DNA from: DASVBE01 sp963770375
Lineage (GTDB): Bacteria > Actinomycetota > Actinomycetes > Streptosporangiales > Streptosporangiaceae
Length of the DNA stretch: 64,000 bases
Direction: 5' to 3'
NCBI GenBank assembly: GCA_963770375.1
Contig: CAVYPM010000017.1
Coordinates: 759,139 to 823,138, forward strand
The position numbers and the translations under genes are program-made. The notes under the pieces were generated by a model. It saw only the letters and a list, made by a program, of their open reading frames with translations, made no database searches and had not been told where the DNA came from. Below, piece by piece: positions 18,829 to 28,453 of the stretch. Position 1 is the stretch's first letter; each line of letters starts with the position of its first letter.

Positions 18829-19323
18829 ATGAGCAGAGTCGCTGGCGTCATCCTCGCGGCGTGCTGCGCGGCGGCCGTGGCCTGCGGCACGGCCGCGCCC
18901 GTTTCGGCCGTGTCCCATCGGGCCGCGACCCGGCCGGTGGCGTTCGACTGCAAGGGCCAGCACGACGGCCAGGTGCAGCCGGGCACCGTGTACCTCGACT
19001 GCATGTCCGGCAACGCGTTCGTGAAGACGCCGTCCTGGGCGTACTGGACCGCTGAGGCGGCCAAGACCAGCCAGCCCGGCCAGCCGCGCACCGCCGTGCT
19101 CTGGGTGAACACCTGCACGCCGATGTGCGCGGCCGGCCACTACCGGAAGTACAAGGCGGTGCTGTCCTTCTTCCGGCCGGAGACCGTGCACGGCGTCCGG
19201 TTCTTCACCCGCATGCGGCTGCGCTACACCCACGGCAGCGCGCGCGACTACACGTTCCGCTGGGGCACCTACCCCGGGGCCACGCTCCCCGGCTGGATCG
19301 GCGGCCCAACCGGGCCCGCCTGA
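18829..19323 (+). CDS. Small secreted protein of unknown function
   Basis: The N-terminus MSRVAGVILAACCAAAVACG is a signal peptide, possibly a lipoprotein signal (AAAVACG), followed by a mature part of about 140 residues. Six or more Cys (DCKG, LDCM, NTCTPMC) suggest disulphides. The segments YRKYKAVLSFFRP and FTRMRLRYTHG look like beta strands of a small extracellular domain. I do not recognise the family. ATG 18829 is preferred to GTG 18820 because GGAG precedes it. Confidence 0.65.
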   Translation: MSRVAGVILAACCAAAVACGTAAPVSAVSHRAATRPVAFDCKGQHDGQVQPGTVYLDCMSGNAFVKTPSWAYWTAEAAKTSQPGQPRTAVLWVNTCTPMCAAGHYRKYKAVLSFFRPETVHGVRFFTRMRLRYTHGSARDYTFRWGTYPGATLPGWIGGPTGPA

Positions 19324-19382
19324 CCGCACCGGCCGGCCAGCCCGGGCCGGCAGCCCGGGCCGGCTGGCCCGGGCCCGGCCTC

Positions 19383-21582
19383 CTATCTGCCCGGCAGCGC
19401 CGCCAGCCTGGTCCGGCTGGTGATGAACGCGGCCCCGTACAGCACCGCGACCAGGATCAGCAGGAACCGGTAGCCGGTGATCAGCGCCAGGTACTCCAGC
19501 GCACCGCCCACGATCGCCCCGAGCAGGTTCGCGGCGAACGCGTCGCCGGACGTGGCCACGTCCTTGAACCGCTGCGAGAAGATCAGGTTGGCCAGGTAGA
19601 CCGGCGCGAACGCCAGCGCCCCGCCCGCGAAGAACCGCACCACCATCGGCAGCCCGAGCAGCGATTCCTGCGGCACCACCCAGGTCAGCACCAGCGACGC
19701 GATGAGCAGCACGTACAGGATCCACGGTTTAGGCAGCGGCAGCCGCGCCGCGGTCTCGATGGCCAGGTACACGGTCAGCAGCACGGCCGCGAAGACCAGC
19801 GAGTTGACGAACCACGTGCTGCCGAACAGCAGCGCGAACTGGATGATGTTCTTGGTCTCGAGCAGCAGGAACGCCGCGCCCATGAAGGCCAGGTCGAGGT
19901 AGCCGCTCATGCGCTTGAAGGACCCGCCGAAGATCCGGATCAGCACCACCGAGGCGAGCAGGATCAGCCCGAGCATCCACAGGTAGATGTTCGGGATGGA
20001 CTTGTTCGGCAGGTACGGGAACGGGTGGTCGTCGGTGGCCGGGGCGACCTTGGCGCCGGTGTAGACCTGCTGGCAGTTGGGCACCGGGCCCTGCTCCTTG
20101 ACCGTGAGCACGGCCAGCCGGCGCCCGCCGAGCGGCGGCCCGACCTGCACGCACGGCGCGTGCCCGAACGCCTGCTCGATCGTGGTGGCGTACCTGGCCA
20201 GCAGGAACGGCTGGTAGTAGTTGTACATCGAGAACGTGCCGTCCGGCGCCAGGTGCAGCCGGGCCTGCGGCGATCGACTGCTCGGTCAGCAGGTAGCCCT
20301 CGAGCCGCAGGCTGGACTGGCCGGCCAGCGCGGTCAGCGAGTCCGGCAGCGCGAACAGGATCAGGTTGTACTTCTTGCCGGTGTCCTGCAGGTACTCCCG
20401 GCCGTCCCCGATGTGCGGGGTGACCTTCGGGCTCTGGTACGGGTGCTCGGGGTGATGCTCCCGGCCGACCTGGACCAGCGCCGGGTCGATCTCCACCGCG
20501 TCGACGTGCTGGGCGCCCTCGGACAGCGCCACCGCGACGTCGTTGCCGGACCCGGCCCCGATGATCAGCTCGTCCTTCAGCGACGAGGTGGTGACGTGCT
20601 GGTACGGGTAGAAGTAGAACTGCTTCTGCTCGTGCAGCACCTTCAGCGACCGGGCCGCCTGGTAGGGGATGTTGTTCGCGGTCACGTACAGCGCCGGGTG
20701 GGGGCCGCCGGCCTGCTTCACGGACAGCTTGTAGTACGGCGACCACTGCTCGTGCGGCGCGAACGAGTCCATCCCGAGCAGCGCGATGACCACGGCGATG
20801 CCCGCCCACTGATACCACTTCATCTTGCGGCCGAGCAGCACGGCCAGCCCGCCGGCCGCGATCACGCCCCAGGCCAGCGGCGGCAGCTGGAGGAACGACA
20901 GCGCGGAGAACACCGCGATCCCGGCGATGCTCCCGGCGATGTCCAGCCGGTAGGCGGCGAGCGGCTCGAACCGGACGAACAGCCGGCTGACCGCCTGCCC
21001 GAACCCGGCCATCACGGTCACGCTGAGCAGGAAGATGATGGTCAGGCTGACCGGCCGGGGCAGCGCGGTCATACCGCCGAGCCCCCGGTACGGGTTCTGC
21101 CCCTTTTCCAGCGTGGCCAGGATGACGGGGAACCCGAGCGCGAAGCCGACCAGCAGCGCGAACGCCACCGGCGCCCAGCGCAGGAAGTCCCGGTTCGACC
21201 GGGCGTTGAGGAAGCCGAGGCCGATGCCCAGGAAGCTGGCCAGCAGCACGAAGTTCGTGGCCGAGGCCAGGTAGACGTTGCCCGCCGCGGTCCATCGGAT
21301 CAGCGCCAGCTCAACGAACAGCATCAGGAAGCTGGCGAACGCCAGCCTCCTGCGCTCCGCGCGCCCGGCCGCCGCGGGCTCGGGCTCCGCGGGTTCCGGC
21401 TCGGCGGGCTGGGGATCCCCAGGCTGCGCCGCCGCCGGCTCAGCCGCGGTATCCTCCGCCCTGGCTCTGGGGCGGGGGCCTGCGGAGCCGTTACTGGTGC
21501 CGGCGCTGGCGTCCGCCTGGCTGCTGTCTGCCCGGCTGGCGTCCGGCTGGACATCGTCTGCCGTGATCTTCGCCTCATCCAC
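19383..21582 (-). CDS. Membrane-bound spermidine-synthase-like protein, one frameshift
   Basis: This is a protein of about 730 residues. It has an N-terminal Ala/Pro/Glu-rich cytoplasmic tail, about six to eight transmembrane segments, a central aminopropyltransferase-type Rossmann domain and a C-terminal set of transmembrane segments. The Rossmann part shows IIGAGSGNDVAVALSEGAQH, VDAVEIDPALVQVGREHHPE and DGREYLQDTGKKYNLILFAL. The Asp residues needed for polyamine transfer are only partly recognisable, so the true substrate is unknown. The frame changes near 20260 and resumes as MYNYYQPFLLARYATTIEQA. It is divergent from acuC. Confidence 0.75.
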
Positions 21583-21715
21583 CCGGACACGCTAGCGCCC
21601 CGGGTCCCCATTTGCGGCGATAACGGCCAGCCAGCTAGATCAAAGGGCCTGGTTGGTGAGGACTATAACGCCGGTTAGCCATGGCTATCCGGGCGTCACG
21701 GGAAAGGATGGGTAC

Positions 21716-22913
21716 ATGACCGCCTGCTCACTGCACCTTGCCTGGGATCCCGCGCTGGCCGGATACGACTTCGGGCCCGGGCACCCGCTGGCCCCGGTCC
21801 GGGTCGAGCTGACCATCGCGCTGGCCCGCGCGCTGGGTGTGCTCGGCCACGACGTGTGCGTGGTCAGCGCCGAAGCCGCCCCGGACGCCGAGCTGGAGCG
21901 GGTGCACGACCCGCGCTACCTGGCCGCGGTGCGGGCCGCGGGCCAGGACCCGGACCGTCCGCCGCCGCCCGGCTTCGGCCTCGGCACCCCGGACGACCCG
22001 GTGTTCCCCCGGATGCACGAGGCGTCCGCGCTGGTCGCCGGGGCGACGCTGGCCGCGGTCCAGGCGATGTGGTCGGGTGCGTCCGAGCACGGCGCGAGCA
22101 TCGCCGGCGGCCTGCACCATGCGATGCGCGGCTACGCCAGCGGGTTCTGCGTGTACAACGACCCGGCCATCGCGATCGCCTGGCTGCTCGACCACGGCGC
22201 CGAGCGGGTCGGCTACGTGGACATCGATGTGCACCACGGCGACGGCGTGCAGGCCGCGTTCTGGGACGACCCCCGGGTGCTGACGATCAGCCTGCACGAG
22301 GACCCCAGGACGCTGTTCCCCGGCACCGGGCGGCCCACCGAGACCGGCGGCCCGAACGCGCCCGGCAGCGCGGTCAACGTGGCCCTGCCGGCCGGCACCG
22401 GCGACGCGGGCTGGCTGCGCGCCTTCCACGCGGTGGTCCCGCCGCTGCTCCGCGCGTTCGCCCCGCAGGTGCTGGTCAGCCAGCACGGCTGCGACACGCA
22501 CCGCCTCGACCCGCTGGCCAACCTGCGCCTGTCCGTGGACGGCCAGCGGGCCGCGCACGCCGCCGTGCACCAGCTGGCCCACGAGGTGGCCGGCGGCCGC
22601 TGGCTGCTGTGCGGGGGCGGCGGCTACGCGCTGACCGAGGTGGTCCCGAGGACCTGGACGCACCTGCTGGCCGAGGCGGCGGGCGCGCCGGTCGACCCAA
22701 GCACGCCCACCCCGCCGGAGTGGCGGGCCGAGGCGGAGCGGCGCACCGGCCGGCCCGCGCCCGCCTCGATGACCGACGGCGAGCCAGCCACCTACACCCC
22801 TTACGCCGACGGCCAGGACCCGGCCAGCCCGGTCGACCGGGCCATAGCCGCCACTCAGGCCGCGAGCTTCCCCGAGCACGGCCTCTGCCGGCGCCGCCGC
22901 GTCACCGTGCTAG
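21716..22913 (+). CDS. acuC: AcuC-type histone deacetylase-family hydrolase
   Basis: This is a zinc-dependent deacetylase of the AcuC family, which removes acetyl groups from lysines such as that of acetyl-CoA synthetase. Metal and catalytic motifs are intact: GLHHAMRGYASGFCVYND, YVDIDVHHGDGVQAAFW and LVSQHGCDTHRLDPLANL. ATG 21716 has GGAAAGG upstream. The C-terminus (PVDRAIAATQAASFPEHGL) is the normal end of the family. In the open frame the protein then runs on across the oppositely oriented alcohol dehydrogenase gene, which is implausible. A one-base shift near 22890 gives a TAG at 22911-22913, which I take as the real end. Confidence 0.82.
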
Positions 22914-22954
22914 GCGCTGCGCGATCTGGGGTGGCTGGCCGGTCGCGCGGGTGG

Positions 22955-23959
22955 TCAGCCTGCCGCGTGAAGGACGGCGGCGCCGCGGACGCGGCCGGCG
23001 GCCAGGTCTGCCAGGGCCTGGTCCGCCCGGTCCAGCGGGTAGAGCTCTGTGGTGACCTGCAGGCGGAGCCGGCTGGCCAGTTGAAGGAACTCCTCGGCGT
23101 CGCCCCGGGTGTTCGCGGTGACGCTGCGCAGGGTCCGCTCCTGGAACAGGTGCCTGGCGTAGTCCAGCGCCGGGATCGCGGACAGGTAGATGCCGGCCAC
23201 GGCCAGCGTGCCGCCGCGGTCCAGCGCGGCCAGCGCGACCGGGACCAGGTCCCCGGCGGGCGCGAAGATGATGGCCGAGTCCAGCGGCTCGGGCGCCGGG
23301 TCGAAGGTGCCCTGCGCGGACGCCGCGCCCAGGCTGAGCGCCAGCTCGCGCGCCGCGGCCCCGCGGGTGAACACGTGCACGGCCGCGCCCTGGGCCACCG
23401 CGACCTGGGTGGCCAGGTGCGCGGACCCGCCGAACCCCCACACCCCGAGCCGCCCGCCCGGCGGGACCTCGGCCCGCAGCAGCGCCCGGTAGCCGATGAT
23501 CCCGGCGCACAGCAACGGTGCGGCCTGCTCGTCGCTGAACCCGTCCGGCAGGTGATGCACGTAGGCGTCGGCGGCCACCAGGTACTCGGCGTACCCGCCA
23601 GGGATGTCCCACCCGGTGTACACCGAGGCGGGGCACAGGTTCTCCAGGCCCCGCCGGCAGTACCGGCACCGCCCGTCGGTCCCCGCCAGCCAGGCCACGC
23701 CGACCCGGTCCCCGGTTGTGAAACGGGTCGTCCCTGGCCCGGCCGCGGCTACCTCCCCCACGACCTCGTGCCCCGGCGTGACATCGGGCCGCCTGGGCGG
23801 CAGGTCGCCCTCCGCGAGGTGCAGGTCGGTCCGGCAGACCCCGCAGCAGCGCACCTTGATGAGCAGCTCGCCCGGCCCCGGCTCGGGCACCGGCCGCTCG
23901 GTGAGCCGCAGCGGCCCGCTGGCCACCGGCCCCGGCTGATGCACTACCCACGCGCGCAC
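22955..23959 (-). CDS. Zinc-dependent alcohol dehydrogenase (AdhA-like, MDR family)
   Basis: This 334-residue NAD(P)-dependent oxidoreductase has the catalytic zinc site [17 protein letters not shown] and GHEVVGEV, the structural zinc segment [14 protein letters not shown], and the cofactor loop [16 protein letters not shown]. The structural lobe shows three Cys, with TDG where the first Cys is often found. This pattern occurs in the AdhA subgroup of actinomycetes. It is convergent with acuC and stands alone. Confidence 0.88.
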   Translation of the reverse strand: MRAWVVHQPGPVASGPLRLTERPVPEPGPGELLIKVRCCGVCRTDLHLAEGDLPPRRPDVTPGHEVVGEVAAAGPGTTRFTTGDRVGVAWLAGTDGRCRYCRRGLENLCPASVYTGWDIPGGYAEYLVAADAYVHHLPDGFSDEQAAPLLCAGIIGYRALLRAEVPPGGRLGVWGFGGSAHLATQVAVAQGAAVHVFTRGAAARELALSLGAASAQGTFDPAPEPLDSAIIFAPAGDLVPVALAALDRGGTLAVAGIYLSAIPALDYARHLFQERTLRSVTANTRGDAEEFLQLASRLRLQVTTELYPLDRADQALADLAAGRVRGAAVLHAAG

Positions 23960-24019
23960 ACGCCCAGCCTACGGATGCCCTGCTCGTCTGAAGCCAGCCC
24001 GGGGAGGGGCATCGTCTGA

Positions 24020-24172
24020 GCTCGACGACTTTCCCGCGGAGATCATCCCGCGGCACGTGGCGGCCGCTGAGCTCCGAGCTGGTCTCCGCCGGCGTCAGCG
24101 GCGATCTGGCCGCGCACCGGCTGGGCGCCGGTTACCGGGCGGGGCTGATCCGCGGCGTGATCTGATGGCGGG
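24020..24172. other. Intergenic stretch with a possible gene remnant
   Basis: Between the alcohol dehydrogenase and the aminotransferase. One frame reads SELVSAGVSGDLAAHRLGAG and ends at a TGA overlapping the region just before the aminotransferase start, preceded in another frame by FPAEIIPRHVAAAEL. It could be the tail of a small frameshifted gene. I do not recognise it. Confidence 0.25.
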
Positions 24173-25342
24173 GTGAGACTCCCGCTCCTGAACAGCCGCA
24201 TGGCCCCGATGGGCACCACGATCTTCGCCGAGATGTCCGCGATGGCGGTCGCCACCAAGTCGGTGAACCTGGGCCAGGGCTTTCCCGACACCGACGGGCC
24301 CGCGGTGGTGGCCGAGGCCGCCGCGGCGGCGATCATGGCCGGGCGGGGCAACCAGTACCCGCCCGGGCCCGGCGTGCCCGAGCTGCGCCGCGCCATTGCC
24401 GCGCACCAGCAGAGGTTCTACGGCCTGGACGTGAACCCGGACACCGAGGTGCTGGTCACCGCGGGCGCGACCGAGGCGATCGCCGCGGCGCTGCTGGCGC
24501 TGACCGAGCCCGGTGACGAGGTGATCGCGTTCGAGCCGTACTACGACTCCTACGCGGCCTGCATCGCGCTGGCCGGGGCGGTCCGGGTGCCGGTCACCCT
24601 GCGCCCGCCGGGTTTCCGCCCGGACCTGGACGCACTGCGCGCCGCGATCACCCCGCGCACCCGGCTGATCCTGCTGAACACCCCGCACAACCCGACCGGC
24701 GCGGTCTTCAGCCGGGCCGAGCTCACCGCGATCGCGGACCTGGCCGTCGAGCACGACCTGCTGGTGATCACCGACGAGGTGTACGAGCACATGGTGTTCG
24801 ACGGCGAGCATGTGCCGATCGTGACGCTGCCGGGCATGGCCGGCCGGACCGTGACGATCAGCTCGGCGGGCAAGACGTTCGCCTTCACCGGCTGGAAGAT
24901 CGGCTGGGTGACCGGGTCGGCCGAGCTGGTGACCGCGGTCCGCACGGTCAAGCAGTTCCTCACGTTCGTCAACGGCGGGCCGTTCCAGTACGCGGTGGCC
25001 GAGGGCCTGGCCCTGCCGGACAGCTACTACGCGCAGCTGAACGGGGACCTGCGGGCCCGGCGTGACCTGCTCTGCGACGGCCTGGCGGAGGCCGGGTTCG
25101 CGGTCTACCGGCCCGCGGGGACCTACTTCGTCACCACCGATATCAGCGCGCTGGGCGAGACCGACGGGATCGCGTTCTGCCGTTCCCTGCCGGAGCGGGC
25201 CGGCGTGGTGGCCATCCCGGCCGCGGTGTTCTACGACGACGCCAAGGCCGGCGAGTCGCTGGTCCGGTTCGCGTTCTGCAAGAAGCCCGAAGTGCTGGAG
25301 GAGGCACTGACCCGGCTCCGCCGCGGCCTGGCCTCCTCGTAA
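24173..25342 (+). CDS. PLP-dependent aminotransferase, class I (DapC/MalY-like)
   Basis: This is a fold-type I aminotransferase of 389 residues. The Schiff-base lysine is in SSAGKTFAFTGWKIGW. Other signatures are NLGQGFPDTDGP, the substrate-positioning YPPGPGVPELRRAIA, NTPHNPTGAVFS and ITDEVYEHMVFDG. The nearest well-studied relatives are N-succinyldiaminopimelate aminotransferase DapC and keto-methionine transaminases; either is possible. It starts with GTG and is not part of an operon. Confidence 0.88.
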   Translation: MRLPLLNSRMAPMGTTIFAEMSAMAVATKSVNLGQGFPDTDGPAVVAEAAAAAIMAGRGNQYPPGPGVPELRRAIAAHQQRFYGLDVNPDTEVLVTAGATEAIAAALLALTEPGDEVIAFEPYYDSYAACIALAGAVRVPVTLRPPGFRPDLDALRAAITPRTRLILLNTPHNPTGAVFSRAELTAIADLAVEHDLLVITDEVYEHMVFDGEHVPIVTLPGMAGRTVTISSAGKTFAFTGWKIGWVTGSAELVTAVRTVKQFLTFVNGGPFQYAVAEGLALPDSYYAQLNGDLRARRDLLCDGLAEAGFAVYRPAGTYFVTTDISALGETDGIAFCRSLPERAGVVAIPAAVFYDDAKAGESLVRFAFCKKPEVLEEALTRLRRGLASS

Positions 25343-25464
25343 CCCCAGCCCCACCCGCCCCAAACCGTAGCGATGGGCGGTCGGCGGGAACAGCTGGGTG
25401 GGGGCGGGTGTTGCAGCGGGCGGACCGGCCGGCCCGGACCTGGGCTGACCGACGACCGGGACGA

Positions 25465-26136
25465 GTGATACCCGTGCTGAACCCCTACCTGTACGCCGCG
25501 CTGGCCGAGCAGCACGGCGCCAAGCTGCGGGCCGACGCCCGGCAGGCCCGGCTGGCCCGCTCCGGCGGCAGGAACCGCCTGGTCCGGCTGCGCGACGGCT
25601 CCGCGGTGCTGATCAACCCGGTCCGCAGCGCCGACGCGCCGCTGCTGGCCGAGGGATTCGAGCGGCTGAGCGCCAAATCCCGGCTGACCCGCTTCCTCAG
25701 CCCGAAGAAGCAGCTGTCCGCCCGTGAGCTGCGCTACTTCACCGACATCGACCACCACAACCACGAGGCGCTGGGCGCGATCAGCGTCGAGGACGGCCGC
25801 GGCGTGGGCATCGCCCGCTACGTGCGGGACACCGAGGACCCGCAGGCGGCCGAGATCGCGGTCACGATCGTGGACGAGTGGCAGGGCCGGGGCCTGGGCA
25901 CGCTGCTGCTCACCCAGCTGACCAAGCGGGCCCGGCAGGAGGGCATCAGCCGGTTCAACGCGCTGGTCGCGGACGGCAACGAGCCGGTGCTGGCGCTGCT
26001 GCGCCGCACCAGCAGCGAGCTCCGCCCGGTCCGGCGCGAGCCGGGGGCGATGTTCTACCACGTGATCCCGCTCGGCGAGGAGACCGCCGCGGCGGACGCG
26101 GAACCGGCCGCCACGGCGTGCAGCCCGGCGGCGTAA
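25465..26136 (+). CDS. GNAT-family N-acetyltransferase
   Basis: An acetyl-CoA-dependent acyltransferase of about 220 residues. The acetyl-CoA loop is VDEWQGRGLGTLLLTQLTKRA and the preceding strand is AEIAVTI. The N-terminal arm (LSAKSRLTRFLSPKKQLSAREL) is like that of acetyltransferase domains in actinomycete Pat-type enzymes, but there is no cyclic-nucleotide domain. GTG 25465 is the chosen start, with GTG 25474 an alternative. Substrate unknown. Confidence 0.8.
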   Translation: MIPVLNPYLYAALAEQHGAKLRADARQARLARSGGRNRLVRLRDGSAVLINPVRSADAPLLAEGFERLSAKSRLTRFLSPKKQLSARELRYFTDIDHHNHEALGAISVEDGRGVGIARYVRDTEDPQAAEIAVTIVDEWQGRGLGTLLLTQLTKRARQEGISRFNALVADGNEPVLALLRRTSSELRPVRREPGAMFYHVIPLGEETAAADAEPAATACSPAA

Positions 26137-26157
26137 CCGCTGCCGCCCGGGAGCGGA

Positions 26158-26185
26158 TGTCACAGACCGGCGGGGCTGCCTCGTC
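26158..26185 (+). promoter_or_regulatory. ECF41-type promoter of the sigma-factor operon
   Basis: TGTCACA at 26158-26164 and CGTC at 26182-26185 are separated by 17 bp. This matches the published ECF41 promoter consensus (TGTCACA, 16-17 bp, CGTC) exactly. The ATG of the first operon gene lies eight bases after the -10 element, so the transcript should be nearly leaderless. Because the operon ends in an ECF41 sigma gene, autoregulation is likely. Confidence 0.85.
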
Positions 26186-26193
26186 AACGGGGT

Positions 26194-26667
26194 ATGCACA
26201 CCAGAATCAAGCAGGCCGCCGCGGCCTTGCTGGCCCTGACCGCCGCGCTGGTCGGCGGCTGGGCCGAGTTCGCACCCCTGTCGTTCTACCGCTCGTTCCC
26301 GCTGGCCGGGCATCCCTGGATCGCCCCGCTCGGCCCGTACAACGAGCACCTGACCCGCGATGTCGGCGGCCTCTACCTGGCCCTGCTGGTGCTCACCGGC
26401 TGGGCGGCGATCCGGCCGCACGTTGGCACTCTGCGGCTGGCCGGGGCCGCGTGGCTCGCGTTCAGCCTCCCCCACCTGGTCTTCCACCTGCTGCACCTGG
26501 ACGAGCTCGGCACGGCGGACAAGATCGGCAACATCGTCTCGCTGGCCGCGAACGTGGCCCTGGCCCTGGTGCTGGTCGCGCCGTCCCGGGCGGAGGCGGG
26601 CCGCCAGGCCCGGTCCGCGCCCGCGGAGCGGGCCACGGCCGGCACGGGACAGGAGGCCAGACGATGA
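26194..26667 (+). CDS. Small membrane protein, first gene of the ECF41 operon
   Basis: This 157-residue protein has about four transmembrane helices. The segments FYRSFPLAGHPWIAPLGPYN, LTRDVGGLYLALLVLTGWAA and FSLPHLVFHLLHLDELGTAD are characteristic of a small DUF4345/DoxX-like membrane family common beside ECF41 genes. The C-terminal 30 residues are cytoplasmic, Ala- and Arg-rich. It overlaps the following oxidoreductase gene by four bases (ATGA). Its function is unknown. Confidence 0.75.
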   Translation: MHTRIKQAAAALLALTAALVGGWAEFAPLSFYRSFPLAGHPWIAPLGPYNEHLTRDVGGLYLALLVLTGWAAIRPHVGTLRLAGAAWLAFSLPHLVFHLLHLDELGTADKIGNIVSLAANVALALVLVAPSRAEAGRQARSAPAERATAGTGQEARR

Positions 26668-27491
26668 AGATCGCAGTGGCGGGCGGGACCGGGGTGACCG
26701 GGCGGCACGTGACCGAATCCGTGCGCGCGGCGGGCCACACCGCCGTGGTGCTGTCCCGGTCAGCCGGGGTGGACCTCATGGACGGCCGCGGGCTGGCGGA
26801 CGCACTGCGCGGGGTGTCCGCGGTCATCGACGTGACCAACACGACGACCACCCGCCGGTCCCGGGCGGTCGCGTTCTTCGGCACCGTCACCAGCAACCTG
26901 CTGGCGGCGGAACAGCAGGCCGGGGTCGGCCATCACGTGGCCCTGTCCATCGTCGGCGCCAACCGCGTCGGCTTCGGGTACTACCTGGGCAAGCGCCACC
27001 AGGAAGAGCTGGTGCTGGCCGGCCCGGTGCCGGGCAGCGTGCTGCGCACCACCCAGTTCCACGAGTTCGCCGGCCAGCTGCTCGACCGCGTCCGGGGCCC
27101 GGTCGCGATCGCACCGCAGATGCTCTCCCAGCCGGTGGCCGCGGCCGAGGCCGCCGCGGCGCTGGTCGGGCTGGCCCTGGCCGGGCCCGCCGGGCTGGCC
27201 CCCGAGCTGGCCGGCCCGCAGGAGTTCTGGATGGCGGACCTGGTCCGCCGGGTGGCCAGGGCCCGCGGCCAGCACCGGCCGGTGCTGGCGGTCCGGCTTC
27301 CTGGCGCGGCCGGGAAGGCGATGGCCGGGGGCGGGCAGCTGCCGTCAGGCCCGGGACCGCGGGGCGTGCTGACCTTCGACGAGTGGCTGGCCGCAGGCGG
27401 CGCAACCGGGCCAGTACCGGCCAGCACGGGTCCGGCCAGCACGGGTCCAGCCAGCACGGGTCCGGCCAGCACGGGCCCGGCGGGCCGGTGA
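26664..27491 (+). CDS. NmrA-like atypical short-chain dehydrogenase (COE-type partner of ECF41)
   Basis: A Rossmann-fold NAD(P)-binding protein: MKIAVAGGTGVTGRHVTESV at the N-terminus, AVIDVTNTTTTRRSRA, and HHVALSIVGANRVGFGYYLGK, where the YxxxK-like pair sits. ECF41 sigma genes are known to neighbour carboxymuconolactone decarboxylase, oxidoreductase or epimerase (COE) genes, and this is such an oxidoreductase. The last 20 residues are four repeats of ASTGP, encoded by the 15-bp tandem repeat at 27421-27480. The stop codon overlaps the sigma start in TGATG, so the genes are translationally coupled. Confidence 0.85.
   Translation: MKIAVAGGTGVTGRHVTESVRAAGHTAVVLSRSAGVDLMDGRGLADALRGVSAVIDVTNTTTTRRSRAVAFFGTVTSNLLAAEQQAGVGHHVALSIVGANRVGFGYYLGKRHQEELVLAGPVPGSVLRTTQFHEFAGQLLDRVRGPVAIAPQMLSQPVAAAEAAAALVGLALAGPAGLAPELAGPQEFWMADLVRRVARARGQHRPVLAVRLPGAAGKAMAGGGQLPSGPGPRGVLTFDEWLAAGGATGPVPASTGPASTGPASTGPASTGPAGR
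27421..27480 (+). repeat. Four tandem 15-bp repeats
   Basis: Four copies of CCAGCACGGGTCCGG with two single-base variants, in frame at the 3' end of the NmrA-like gene. They encode four ASTGP units immediately before its stop. Copy number may vary between strains. Confidence 0.9.
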
Positions 27492-28393
27492 TGGCCGGCC
27501 GGGAAGCCGCGCTGGCCGCGGCGTACCAGCAGGCCAGGCCCCGGCTGGTGCGGGTGGCCTACGCGGTTCTTGGCAGCCACGCCGAAGCCGAGGACGTGGT
27601 GTCGGACTGCTGGCTGCGGCTGGCCGCCGCCGACGCCCGCGAACCGGTCCTCGACGTGGAAGCCTGGGCGACGGTCACGGTGGCCCGGGCCGCGCTGGAC
27701 GCGCTGCGCTCGGCCCGGCGGCGCCGTGAGGTGTACGTCGGGCCGTGGCTGCCCGAGCCGGTCGTCGGCCTGGAGACCGTGGCCGGCGCCGGGCCGCCCG
27801 GGCCCGACCCGGCCGACCGGGTCACGCTGGACGAGACGCTGAGCTACGCCATGCTCGTCGTGCTGGAGACGCTGACCCCGGCGGAGCGCACCGCGTGGGT
27901 GCTGCACGACGTGTTCGGCCTGCCGTTCCCGGCCGTGGCCGAGGCCGTCGGGCGGACGCCCGCGGCGGTCCGGCAGCTGGCCGCGCGGGCCCGGGCGCAC
28001 ATCAGCGCACGGGCGCCGCGGGTCCCGGTCGGGACCGCCGAGCACGCCGCGGCGGTGACCCGGTTCCTGGAGGCGGCCATCGGCGGCGACCTGGCCGCCC
28101 TGGTCGGCGCGCTCGACCCGGACGTGGTGCTCACCAGCGACGGCGGTGGCCAGGTCAGCGCGGCCCGGCGGCCAGTGCACGGGGCCGACCGGGTGGCACG
28201 GCTCCTGCTCGGCCTGATCGGCCGCATCCCGCCCGCCGCGGAGGTCCAGTTCATCAGCGTCAACGGCGCCATCGGCCTGGGCGTTCTCAGCGGCGGCCAG
28301 CTGACCACGGTGGCCTCGCTGACCACGGCCAGCGGCCGGATCACCCGCGTCGACCTCGTTCTCGCCCCGGGAAAACTGCCGGCCCTGCCGTAG
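27491..28393 (+). CDS. ECF41 RNA polymerase sigma factor with SnoaL-like C-terminal domain
   Basis: This 300-residue sigma factor has sigma-2 (YAVLGSHAEAEDVVSDCWLR), the ECF41 linker motif WLPEP near residue 83, sigma-4 (TLTPAERTAWVLHDVFGLPF) and a C-terminal SnoaL/NTF2-like domain of about 110 residues. That domain contains the DGGG motif, and the family's NPDKL motif appears as APGKL. In ECF41 the C-terminal domain contacts the core sigma domains and modulates activity in place of an anti-sigma factor. The signal is unknown. It is the last gene of the operon under the promoter at 26158-26185. Confidence 0.93.
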   Translation: MAGREAALAAAYQQARPRLVRVAYAVLGSHAEAEDVVSDCWLRLAAADAREPVLDVEAWATVTVARAALDALRSARRRREVYVGPWLPEPVVGLETVAGAGPPGPDPADRVTLDETLSYAMLVVLETLTPAERTAWVLHDVFGLPFPAVAEAVGRTPAAVRQLAARARAHISARAPRVPVGTAEHAAAVTRFLEAAIGGDLAALVGALDPDVVLTSDGGGQVSAARRPVHGADRVARLLLGLIGRIPPAAEVQFISVNGAIGLGVLSGGQLTTVASLTTASGRITRVDLVLAPGKLPALP

Positions 28394-28453
28394 CCCGGCC
28401 CCGCCGCGAAAACTCGGTGGGCCGCTGACCTGCGGTTGCCGTAGGTTGGCCGG

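Noticed and set aside
21716..24019. AcuC extended to about 770 residues
   Set aside because: The extension lies entirely on the strand opposite to the alcohol dehydrogenase gene and has no similarity to anything; it is best explained by a lost stop.
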